Below, in pieces: positions 53,192 through 60,750 of a stretch of 64,000 nucleotides of DNA. The notes under the pieces were generated by a model that was given only the letters and a program-made list of their open reading frames with translations, ran no database searches and was not told the origin of the DNA. Position numbers and translations under genes: made by a program. The stretch is from contig CAZPVT010000021.1 of assembly GCA_964590395.1 (NCBI GenBank), positions 10,612-74,611 of the forward strand, read 5' to 3'. The DNA comes from JAOABP01 sp964590395 (GTDB lineage Bacteria; Hydrothermota; Tepidihabitantia; Tepidihabitantales; Tepidihabitantaceae). The number at the start of each line of letters is the position of its first letter. Position 1 is the stretch's first letter.

Positions 53192-55033
53192 TTACTCTAC
53201 AGTTACCGATTTTGCCAGGTTTCTCGGTTTGTCAACATCACAGCCCCGTAAGACGGCGATGTGATAGGCAAGTAGTTGTAGCGGCGGGGCGACGATGATC
53301 GGTGCGAGATACTCGGGGGTCGGTGGTAGATAGATCACGGTCTCAGCGATCTCCTCTAAACTGTGGTCTCCTTCCGTACCTAAGGCGATTATCCGCCCCC
53401 GACGTGCTTTGGCTTCGGTGAGATTGGAGATCATCTTGTCGTAATAAGAGTCGCGGGGTACGATCCCAATCACTGGTACATTTTCGTCAATAAGTGAGAT
53501 CGGTCCGTGTTTCATCTCGCCGGCAGGGTAACCGGTAGCGTGGACATAGGCGATCTCTTTAAGTTTCAGTGCTCCTTCTAAGGCACTGGGATAATTGATT
53601 CCACGACCGATAAAGATAAAATCCCGTGCCTGAGCAAGGCTTTTTGCCAGGATCTTTATTTGCCGGTCAAATGCCAGTGTCGCGGCAACCTGCTTGGGCA
53701 AGCGGTATAGTTCTTTATATAACTGCTGGAACCGGCTCTCGTTGAGCGTGCGCCTGATTTTGGCAAAGTACAGTGCCAGCGTTAGCAGGGAAAGGATCTG
53801 GGCGGTGTATGCCTTGGTGGAGGCGACACCAATCTCGGGTCCGGCATGGATATACAATGTGGCATCCGCCTCGCGGGCGATTGAGGAACGGAATACATTA
53901 AGGATACCCAAAGTTTTTATGCCCCGTTGCTGTGCCTCGCGGAGCGCGGCTAATGTATCGGCGGTTTCTCCGGATTGACTGATTGCCAGCATCAGGGTGC
54001 CATTCTCATCATATAGGTACTCGGATGTCCGCAGTTCGGAACTGATTTCTACTGTGGTGGGAATCCGGCAGAACTTCTCAAAATAGTATCTACCCACCAG
54101 CCCGGCATGGTAAGAGGTGCCACAAGCCTGAATGACCAGACGGGCGATCTTCTCGATAAAGTCGGGATAGAAGATTGTCTCCGGGTCAAGCACGATCGTA
54201 CCGTTACGGAACCGCCGGCGCAGGTTCTCTACCAGCACCCTGGGTTGTTCAAAGATCTCCTTGCGCATAAAATGAGGATAGCGTCCTTTGGAAACCTCCT
54301 TGGGTTTGAGTGCAATCGATAACGGAACCCGGGCTACTTTTTTATTACGATCAGTCCAGATTTCAACCTGGCGCCGGGATACAACCGCAATATCGCCATC
54401 CTGCAGAACGATCATCTTCCGTGCCAGACCGATCAGTGCCGGTATATCGGAGGCAACAAGAAACTCATCCCGGCCAATACCGATGAGAAGAGGTGATCCC
54501 TTTTTTACCGCATAGAAGCGGTCAGTTTCCTCGGCGTTGATTACTACTAAGGCATATGTCCCTTGCAATTTACTGATGCTGAAGCGCAAAGCCTGGAGAA
54601 AGTTACGCCGCTCTTTTTTGTGCTGATAAAAGGACTCAATCAGATGAATAATGACCTCGGTATCGGTAGTGGAAGCAAAACGATGGCCTTCAGCGATCAG
54701 TTTTTTTCTTAACTCCCGGTAATTCTCGATGATCCCGTTATGTACCAATGCGAGGGTCCCGGTGCAATCAGTAAAGGGATGGGCGTTATCGTCATTCACT
54801 TCGCCGTGGGTTGCCCATCTGGTATGGCCAATACCTAATTTTCCATCAACCGGACGCTGAGCCAACAGTTCCTTCAGCCGCTGGAGTCGACCTGCAACCT
54901 TGCGAATTTTGATACCGTTGTTTAATATCGCGACCCCACAGGAGTCATAACCCCGGTATTCCAACTTCTCCAGCCCAACCATTACCACATTGGTAACATT
55001 CCGCTCACCGATATATCCGACGATACCGCACAT
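53192..55033 (-). CDS. glmS: Glucosamine-fructose-6-phosphate aminotransferase
   Basis: A 613-residue enzyme that makes glucosamine 6-phosphate from fructose 6-phosphate and glutamine. The N-terminal nucleophile is Cys2 in 'MCGIVGYIGERNV'; the class II glutaminase motifs 'GIGHTRWATHGEVND' and 'VHNGIIENYRELR' follow. Two SIS domains are at about 285-420 and 455-595 ('ISQSGETADTLAALREA', 'GRGINYPSALEGALKLKE'), ending in the usual 'DKPRNLAKSVTVE'. It starts 2 bp after glmM, so the pair supplies cell-envelope amino sugar. Confidence 0.97.
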   Translation of the reverse strand: MCGIVGYIGERNVTNVVMVGLEKLEYRGYDSCGVAILNNGIKIRKVAGRLQRLKELLAQRPVDGKLGIGHTRWATHGEVNDDNAHPFTDCTGTLALVHNGIIENYRELRKKLIAEGHRFASTTDTEVIIHLIESFYQHKKERRNFLQALRFSISKLQGTYALVVINAEETDRFYAVKKGSPLLIGIGRDEFLVASDIPALIGLARKMIVLQDGDIAVVSRRQVEIWTDRNKKVARVPLSIALKPKEVSKGRYPHFMRKEIFEQPRVLVENLRRRFRNGTIVLDPETIFYPDFIEKIARLVIQACGTSYHAGLVGRYYFEKFCRIPTTVEISSELRTSEYLYDENGTLMLAISQSGETADTLAALREAQQRGIKTLGILNVFRSSIAREADATLYIHAGPEIGVASTKAYTAQILSLLTLALYFAKIRRTLNESRFQQLYKELYRLPKQVAATLAFDRQIKILAKSLAQARDFIFIGRGINYPSALEGALKLKEIAYVHATGYPAGEMKHGPISLIDENVPVIGIVPRDSYYDKMISNLTEAKARRGRIIALGTEGDHSLEEIAETVIYLPPTPEYLAPIIVAPPLQLLAYHIAVLRGCDVDKPRNLAKSVTVE

Positions 55034-55035
55034 CC

Positions 55036-56391
55036 TTACCCCCTGTTCTGCCAGTTTGCGATTACCCGGGCGATAAGCTCCTCAGCGGTTCTCTGATTGC
55101 GTGCCTCGGCGATTATCCGGACAATCGGTTCGGTATTGCTCTGGCGAATGTGAACCCACCAATCCGGACCGGCGATCCTTATGCCATCGGTAAAGTCGGT
55201 TGCCACATTCGGGCCCAGAAACGATGTCAGCCACGGCGCGATTTTTTGCTGGTCAAGACCATCATCCGCAACCGTGCGCTTTACGATACGGTATTCAGGT
55301 AGTTCCTGGCGGAGTACCGATAGTCTTTTTCCGGTACGTGTCATTAGTCCTATGACCGTTGCCATCGCGACCAGACCGTCGCGGGTCAGATTTACCTCCG
55401 GCAGAATTACCCCACCATTTCCTTCTCCGCCCAAAATGGCGTTGGTCAGTTTGATCTTTTCGATCACATTTGCCTCACCAACTTTTGTCCTGAAGACCCG
55501 GACGCCAAAACGGGCACCGATGTCTTCAATCATCCGGCTGGTGGACAGGTTAATTACCACATCCCCCTTTTTCTGTGCAAGGATGTAAAGTGCGGCAAGG
55601 CAGAGTGTTGCCTCTTCTCCGAGAGGTGATCCGGTTTCATCAACACAACTCAGTCGATCGCCATCCGGGTCAAAGGCAAACCCGGCATCGAGTTTTTCCT
55701 GTTTTACCAGCTGAGACAGTGCGGCGATATTTTCTGCGGTTGGTTCGGGAGGGCGAGGAAAGTGGTCGGTTAAATCCTCAGGCGAGCAGAAGATCTTTTT
55801 GTTTTCACAACCGAAGGAATTGAGCAATTGGCCTGCTGCCTTGCTGACCGCCCCATTGACAGCATCTATGCCAATGCGCAGTCCGGTGTTGTTGATCCCC
55901 TGAAAAAAACGGTTTTCTCGGATTGCCTGGATGTGGATATCGATACCATCCAGAGACCAAACTCTGCCTGTCCGCAGGTGGTTGTTTGTGCTCATCGGTG
56001 CGGGCGAAAAGGACTTCAGTTGGTCAAGTTCAGCAGGCAGGATAAATCTGCCTTCCGGATGGACAAATTTAATTCCGTTCCACTCCAGGGGGTTATGGCT
56101 GGCGGTGATGATCAATCCTCCTTTAGTATCAGGGGTTGAGCGGACAAAGTGTACAACACTCGGTGTTGGACAGATGTCAAGGTCAATCACATCGCAACTC
56201 TGGGCAAGCAGTCCGGATCTGACCGCGTTTAGCAGTTCTTTTCCCGATGGGCGGGGGTCTCTACCGACCACATACTTTCCTCTACCCATAAGCAGGCAGA
56301 ATCTCTCTGCTAACTGCCGGCAGTCGTCCGGCTGGAAATCTTTGCCGACTACCCCGCGCCAGCCAGAGACCGAAAAGATCGTGTTCTTCAT
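55036..56391 (-). CDS. glmM: Phosphoglucosamine mutase
   Basis: A 451-residue alpha-D-phosphohexomutase. The phosphoserine is Ser98 in 'IITASHNPLEWNGIKFV', the metal loop is 'DPDGDRLSCVDETG', and the sugar loop 'GEGNGGVILPE' follows near 325. It converts glucosamine 6-phosphate to glucosamine 1-phosphate. ATG 56391 fits the family N-terminus; an in-frame TTG at 56418 is less likely. Close relatives act on glucose or mannose, but the glmS partner supports this call. Confidence 0.88.
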   Translation of the reverse strand: MKNTIFSVSGWRGVVGKDFQPDDCRQLAERFCLLMGRGKYVVGRDPRPSGKELLNAVRSGLLAQSCDVIDLDICPTPSVVHFVRSTPDTKGGLIITASHNPLEWNGIKFVHPEGRFILPAELDQLKSFSPAPMSTNNHLRTGRVWSLDGIDIHIQAIRENRFFQGINNTGLRIGIDAVNGAVSKAAGQLLNSFGCENKKIFCSPEDLTDHFPRPPEPTAENIAALSQLVKQEKLDAGFAFDPDGDRLSCVDETGSPLGEEATLCLAALYILAQKKGDVVINLSTSRMIEDIGARFGVRVFRTKVGEANVIEKIKLTNAILGGEGNGGVILPEVNLTRDGLVAMATVIGLMTRTGKRLSVLRQELPEYRIVKRTVADDGLDQQKIAPWLTSFLGPNVATDFTDGIRIAGPDWWVHIRQSNTEPIVRIIAEARNQRTAEELIARVIANWQNRG

Positions 56392-56432
56392 TTTAACTTT
56401 ATCTTTCGACCACAACAACCTGCGTTCGCCTT

Positions 56433-56461
56433 ATTATGCCTGATAATGATTAACAAGTCAA
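56433..56461 (-). promoter_or_regulatory. glmM-glmS promoter
   Basis: Minus strand TTGACT (56456-56461), 17-nt spacer, CATAAT (56433-56438), with a leader of about 35-40 nt to ATG 56391. Confidence 0.65.
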
Positions 56462-56463
56462 TT

Positions 56464-56479
56464 TTGGCACGGGTATTGC
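56464..56479 (+). promoter_or_regulatory. Possible sigma-54 (-24/-12) element
   Basis: TTGGCACGGGTATTGC matches the sigma-54 consensus at every conserved base, with GG at 56466-56467 and GC at 56478-56479. The -12 half, however, is part of a dispersed repeat, so chance is possible. No gene starts within 350 bp. Confidence 0.35.
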
Positions 56480-56765
56480 GTTCTGCCCGCAGGCAGGTGG
56501 CAATCTACAAGCGGGGAAACGGGGTCTACACGCAAAGAGATTCCTCGCCGGACAAGCCGGCTCGGAATGATAAAAAGGGTGTCATTGCGAGTGAACCGAA
56601 GGCGAACGTGGCAATCTCACGCGTATAGATTACTTCACTTCGTTCGCAATGACGAAGAGGGGGAATTGTTCGGAATGACGAAGATGGGGCATTGCGGGTG
56701 CCTTTTTTCTGTCGTTGCGAGGGCGAAGTCCGAAGCAATCTCAATTTGCAAAGAGATTCCTTGGT
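56473..56765. repeat. Cluster of dispersed hairpin repeats
   Basis: Units at 56473-56506, 56539-56570, 56581-56617, 56628-56653 and 56711-56740, in both orientations, plus fragments. Flanks GTCATTGC/GAAGCAATC or GATTCC/GGAATGA enclose different short hairpins. This fills the roughly 400-bp gap between glmM and the next gene; I see no gene in it. Confidence 0.85.
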
Positions 56766-56830
56766 ATAGATTTGACAATTGGCTTTTTGCTGAGTAGCCT
56801 AAATATGTAATAAACTAGGAGGAAAGTAAG

Positions 56831-57658
56831 ATGGCAGAGAAATTGTCTGGATCAGTGTGGCAATTGCTAATGATTACCGTTTTTGGTTTTACCGGTTGCG
56901 GAGTGATCGGTGGACCACCGGCTAACCTTCAGATCGCCGCGGCTACGGATACGACCGTCCAGTTGGTCTGGACGACACCGGCACAGGGGATGCCGGACAG
57001 TTTCCTAGTCTATTTCTGTCCGGTTAAGGAGACGGTGTTTGCCTTGGTGGGGGACACCAGTGGTAACACCTACGTTCATAATCCGCACGGTATGACCGGC
57101 AGATATAAGGTCGCCGCAATGTTTGCCGGCAAGGAGTACTACTCTCGGACAGTTCTGAGCACCATTCCAGTGCATACCGAGAGTAAAGTGCTTTCCGAAC
57201 TTGATGGGACGGGCAATGCGGGCTATGGCTGGAATTACGACTCTGGGTTTGCCCGCACTTACTCAATGCGGGAGACCGCAAGTGCCCGGTATGTTGATCT
57301 CTATGTTACCAATTTTTCTCCGGGCACTGCCCTGCCCTATCGTCTTGCCAGCCCAAGGATGGGACCATCAGAACTGTCCGGTGTGGTGCCAACCGCCAAC
57401 TGGGACACCACCTGGTTTACCGATCCACTGGCGGATGAGAATGCACCCCTGCCCCCGGTAACCGAAAGCACCTACTTTAACTATACCACGCTACCAGAGG
57501 ACAGCCTGCCCGCATTTATTGGCGTTTACCTACCCGAAGGTGATAATCGGTACTTTGCTCTGGCCAAGGTCAGTAGGATCAACTCTACCAATGCTACGCT
57601 GGAGCTGGAGTCCTGGTTGCAACTTGTACCAGGGCTGCATTTAATTACCCATCAATAA
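56831..57658 (+). CDS. Lipoprotein with fibronectin type III-like domain
   Basis: A 275-residue protein with AGGAGG ribosome binding site. A hydrophobic N-terminus ends in lipobox 'FGFTGCG' at Cys23. Residues 28-115 look like a fibronectin type III domain ('GPPANLQIAAATDTTVQLVWTTPA'). The remainder has beta-rich segments with 'SRINSTNATLELESWLQ' and no recognised family. It lies 2 bp before the coiled-coil gene, so it may head the zapA unit, although the link may only be positional. Confidence 0.7.
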   Translation: MAEKLSGSVWQLLMITVFGFTGCGVIGGPPANLQIAAATDTTVQLVWTTPAQGMPDSFLVYFCPVKETVFALVGDTSGNTYVHNPHGMTGRYKVAAMFAGKEYYSRTVLSTIPVHTESKVLSELDGTGNAGYGWNYDSGFARTYSMRETASARYVDLYVTNFSPGTALPYRLASPRMGPSELSGVVPTANWDTTWFTDPLADENAPLPPVTESTYFNYTTLPEDSLPAFIGVYLPEGDNRYFALAKVSRINSTNATLELESWLQLVPGLHLITHQ

Positions 57659-57660
57659 CT

Positions 57661-57867
57661 ATGAAAAAAGATTATCAGCCGGATAAGAATCTGGTAGAGC
57701 AGTTCAGCACACTGGAGAAAAAGATCAATGAGGCGCTGGAACTAATCGGTCGGTTAAGGCAGGAAAACCGGTCTTTAAGGGAAAAACTTAATGAACTGGA
57801 AAAACTACATGCGAACGCGGTGGCGCAGTTGAATATCATCATTGACAAAATAGACTCGTTATTGTAA
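57661..57867 (+). CDS. Small coiled-coil protein, ZapB-like
   Basis: A 68-residue acidic/basic coiled coil ('LEKKINEALELIGRLRQENRSLREKLNELEKL') with no other domain. A short coiled-coil gene just upstream of zapA is frequent in bacteria and is often called ZapB-like, a Z-ring-associated protein. Sequence similarity is not specific. It starts 2 bp after the lipoprotein gene and ends 19 bp before zapA. Confidence 0.7.
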   Translation: MKKDYQPDKNLVEQFSTLEKKINEALELIGRLRQENRSLREKLNELEKLHANAVAQLNIIIDKIDSLL

Positions 57868-57886
57868 AGTATTACAAAGGGAGCCT

Positions 57887-58153
57887 ATGCAGAACTTTGT
57901 TGTTAAAGTTTTGGGTAGTGAATATAATGTTCGAGCCGACCAAGACGGCGAGTATGTTTTAAAAGTTGCGGAAATTGTTGACAAGAAGATGCGGGAGGTC
58001 AGCAACCAGTTTCAACAGCCGAATACGGCCAAGACCGCGGTGCTGGCTTGTATGAACCTGGTTGATGAATCGCTCCAAAATACCCAGGCGGAGAGGGACT
58101 GGATTTGCCAGAGGGTCGGCGGGCTCATTGAAAAATTGGCAAGGGTTCTTTAG
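57887..58153 (+). CDS. zapA: Cell division protein ZapA
   Basis: An 88-residue protein. 'VKVLGSEYNVRADQDGEYVLKVAEIVDKKMREV' is the ZapA N-terminal signature, followed by a helix for tetramer formation. ZapA cross-links FtsZ filaments at the division site. Ribosome binding site AAAGGGAG precedes ATG 57887. The 6S-like RNA begins right after the stop, the arrangement seen in many bacteria. Confidence 0.9.
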   Translation: MQNFVVKVLGSEYNVRADQDGEYVLKVAEIVDKKMREVSNQFQQPNTAKTAVLACMNLVDESLQNTQAERDWICQRVGGLIEKLARVL

Positions 58154-58156
58154 GCT

Positions 58157-58327
58157 CCCTGCAGTGTTCGTGATAGTGACTGAGTCTTGAGCCAACACCC
58201 GTTTAACGGGGGCCACTATAGGGTGGTGGAGTGCCGCCCTAAAGGCAACACGAAGCCATTCTGAGGCTCCCACCTGTTTTGCGGGTTCAGAGACTGCACT
58301 ACACGACATTTGCGGGGTTTTGTTTTT
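58157..58327 (+). ncRNA. ssrS: 6S RNA (SsrS-like)
   Basis: The gene-free interval between zapA and rny folds into one long interrupted hairpin. Outer stem: 58157-58172 pairs with 58302-58317 in 13 of 16 positions. A second stem pairs 58170-58190 with 58285-58305 (CGTGATAGTG with CACTACACG; AGTCTTGAGCC with GGTTCAGAGACT). A side hairpin CCCG-TTTAA-CGGG lies at about 58198-58210. A T-run at 58318-58327 ends it. Long closing stem, central bubble and position after zapA are the hallmarks of 6S RNA, which binds sigma-70 RNA polymerase. Exact ends are uncertain. Confidence 0.8.
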
Positions 58328-58341
58328 GTAAGGAGGTCGCT

Positions 58342-59922
58342 ATGGATTTTATGGGGTTGAATATCATCATTCTGGGCGTTCTGGCACTACTTTTTTTGGG
58401 GGGGCTCGGTTTTTTCAGCGGTTTGGCCGCGAGCCGGCGTGCGGCGCGGCGATTTCTTGCCGCGCGTGAAGCGGATGGCGCAGCGATAATTGCTGAAGCC
58501 AAAAAACGTGCTGAGGAGATTCAACGGCAGGGCGAGATCCGGGCAAAGGAAGACTGGGAACGGGAACTGGTGAAGTTTGAAGCCCAGACCGCGGTCACGC
58601 GTCGGGAACTGGAACGCTGGGAGGAGAAACTGAAGGGCCGTGAGACGTTTCTTGCGCGCCGGGAGAGTGTGGTTACACAGCGGGAGGCGGATTTAATAAA
58701 GAAGGACCGGGAGCTGGTGGCGCGGGAGAAACTTGTCCGGGCAAAGATGGACCGTCTGGACCAGTTAATTGAGCAGGAGAACCAGCGATTAGAACGGATC
58801 GCGGGACTGTCAGCAGAAGAGGCAAAAAGGGAACTGATGCACAATTTAGAGAATGAAGCCCGGCTGGAGGCGGCAAAGAGCATTCGGGAGATAAAGGAAG
58901 AGGCTAAGGTAAAGGCGGAGCAGGAGGCACGGGAGATCATCGCCGCGGCGATTCAGCGGTGTGCGATCGCCCATACCACCGAGACTACGGTTTCAGTAGT
59001 CAATCTGCCCTCGGACGAATTGAAAGGGCGGATTATCGGCAGAGAAGGTCGCAACATCCGAACCTTTGAGACACTGACCGGGGTGGAAGTGATGATTGAT
59101 GATACCCCCGGTGCGATCATCATCTCCGGTTTTGATCCGGTACGGCGCGAAGTGGCACGGCTGGCGATGGAGCGGTTGGTATCAGATGGCAGGATCCATC
59201 CTGCCCGGATTGAAGAGGTGGTTGGTAAAGTTCAGCAGGAGATGGAGCAGATAATCAAATCGACCGGAGAAGAGACGGTGGTAGAAATGGGGATCATTGG
59301 ACTGCATCCGGAACTGATTAGACTCCTGGGTCGACTGCGTTACCGCACCAGTTACGGCCAGAATGTACTCTTACATAGCCGGGAGGTCGCCTATCTTGCC
59401 TCGTTGATGGCGCAGGAACTGGAGTTTGACCCGATGCTTGCCAAACGGGCAGGGCTGCTGCACGACATCGGCAAAGCCGCTGACCAGACGATAGAAGGCA
59501 CGCATGCTGGTATCGGTGCGGATCTTGCCCGGCGTTATGGTGAGGAGTTAACTATAGTCAATGCAATTGCCGCTCATCATGAAGAGACGAGTGCGGACTC
59601 GCCTTACGCCTTTCTGGTGGCAGCTGCGGATAGTATCTCTGGTTCCCGTCCCGGTGCCCGGCGCGAGAGTTTTGATGCCTATATCAAACGGGTTGAGGAT
59701 TTAGAGGCGATCGCGGTCTCTCATCCGGGTGTGGAACGGGCTTACGCAGTTCAGGCAGGCAGGGAGATTCGGGTTTTGGTGGAACCGAGCAAGGTGTCAG
59801 ACCAGGAGGCGGGTGAACTTGCCACCCGAATTGCCAGTCAGATTGAAGCGGAGATGAAATATCCGGGCCAGATCAAGGTGATGGTGATCCGGGAGACGCG
59901 AGCGGTAAGTTATGCCCATTAG
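58342..59922 (+). CDS. rny: Ribonuclease Y
   Basis: A 526-residue membrane-anchored endoribonuclease. ATG 58342 follows AGGAGG at 58331-58336 region; the longer frame runs into the 6S RNA. Residues 8-28 are a membrane helix and 30-210 a long coiled coil. The KH domain is 'LPSDELKGRIIGREGRNIRTFETLTGVEV' near 225. The HD domain has 'HSREVAYLASLMAQELE', 'RAGLLHDIGKA' and 'AHHEE'. It initiates mRNA decay in many bacteria. It overlaps ymdB by 11 bp. Confidence 0.96.
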   Translation: MDFMGLNIIILGVLALLFLGGLGFFSGLAASRRAARRFLAAREADGAAIIAEAKKRAEEIQRQGEIRAKEDWERELVKFEAQTAVTRRELERWEEKLKGRETFLARRESVVTQREADLIKKDRELVAREKLVRAKMDRLDQLIEQENQRLERIAGLSAEEAKRELMHNLENEARLEAAKSIREIKEEAKVKAEQEAREIIAAAIQRCAIAHTTETTVSVVNLPSDELKGRIIGREGRNIRTFETLTGVEVMIDDTPGAIIISGFDPVRREVARLAMERLVSDGRIHPARIEEVVGKVQQEMEQIIKSTGEETVVEMGIIGLHPELIRLLGRLRYRTSYGQNVLLHSREVAYLASLMAQELEFDPMLAKRAGLLHDIGKAADQTIEGTHAGIGADLARRYGEELTIVNAIAAHHEETSADSPYAFLVAAADSISGSRPGARRESFDAYIKRVEDLEAIAVSHPGVERAYAVQAGREIRVLVEPSKVSDQEAGELATRIASQIEAEMKYPGQIKVMVIRETRAVSYAH

Positions 59923-60742
59923 GCGCATTCTGTTTCTGGGTGATGTTTGCGCAGAACCGGGGCGCCGGGTAGTGAAAGTGCTATTGCCTAAACTCAGGGC
60001 AGAATTGCAATGCGACTTTTGTATTGTCAATGGTGAGAATGCCGCCGGAGGGTATGGCATAACTCCCCGTGTCGCTGAGGAACTGTTCAGTGCCGGTGCG
60101 GACTGTATTACCACCGGTGACCACGCCTTTGACCGTAAGGAGATCTGGGATTATCTCAATGCCGAGCCGCGGATTCTGCGTCCGATTAACTTTCCTTCTG
60201 AAGCGCCGGGTCGGGGCTGGGCGGTTTTTGATCTGGCAAGGCAGGGTAGTGCTGATACTGGAGAGGTTGAGAAGATTGCGGTTATTAACCTTGTGGGCAG
60301 GGTTTTTATGAAGCCGGTTGACTGTCCTTTTCAGCGCATCAAACCGGTGATCAGCGGGCTTTCTAAAATCACACCGGTGATCTTGGTGGAGTTCCATGCC
60401 GAGGCGACCGCAGAAAAGCAGGCGCTGGGCTGGTTTCTTGACGGCCAGGTGAGCGCGGTATTGGGAACTCATACGCATATCCAGACTACAGATGACCATA
60501 TTTTACCCGGTGGCACCGCTTATATTACCGATGCGGGAATGTGCGGGGCTTTTGATTCGGTATTGGGGATGAAAAAGGAGCTGGCTATCCGCCGGATGAC
60601 GGAGATGCTACCCATACGTCTGCAACCCGCGGTTAATGATCTCCGGCTTAACGGGGTGCTGATAGAGATTGAGTCCACGACGGGCAGGGCGGTGCGGATT
60701 GAAAGGTTGGTTCGGATATTAGAAGATAATCGTGGGGATTAA
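59912..60742 (+). CDS. ymdB: YmdB-type metallophosphoesterase
   Basis: A 276-residue enzyme of the YmdB/DR1281 family, a 2',3'-cyclic nucleotide phosphodiesterase. 'ILFLGDVCAEPGRRVV' and 'NGENAAGGYGITP' supply metal ligands, with 'TTGDHAFDRKEIWDY' next and 'GTHTHIQTTDDHILPGGTAYITDAGMCG' at the end. The family normally has 'GNH', and here the Asn is Asp ('TTGDHAFD'), although the flanking sequence is normal. Pairing with rny is common. Confidence 0.92.
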   Translation: MPIRRILFLGDVCAEPGRRVVKVLLPKLRAELQCDFCIVNGENAAGGYGITPRVAEELFSAGADCITTGDHAFDRKEIWDYLNAEPRILRPINFPSEAPGRGWAVFDLARQGSADTGEVEKIAVINLVGRVFMKPVDCPFQRIKPVISGLSKITPVILVEFHAEATAEKQALGWFLDGQVSAVLGTHTHIQTTDDHILPGGTAYITDAGMCGAFDSVLGMKKELAIRRMTEMLPIRLQPAVNDLRLNGVLIEIESTTGRAVRIERLVRILEDNRGD

Positions 60743-60750
60743 ACTCCAAT

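Noticed and set aside
56526..56797. Small frames on both strands between glmM and the lipoprotein gene
   Set aside because: All are repeat translations.
58157..58327. SRP RNA or tRNA-like element
   Set aside because: No GGAAG/GNRA apical motif or cloverleaf; fold and context fit 6S RNA.
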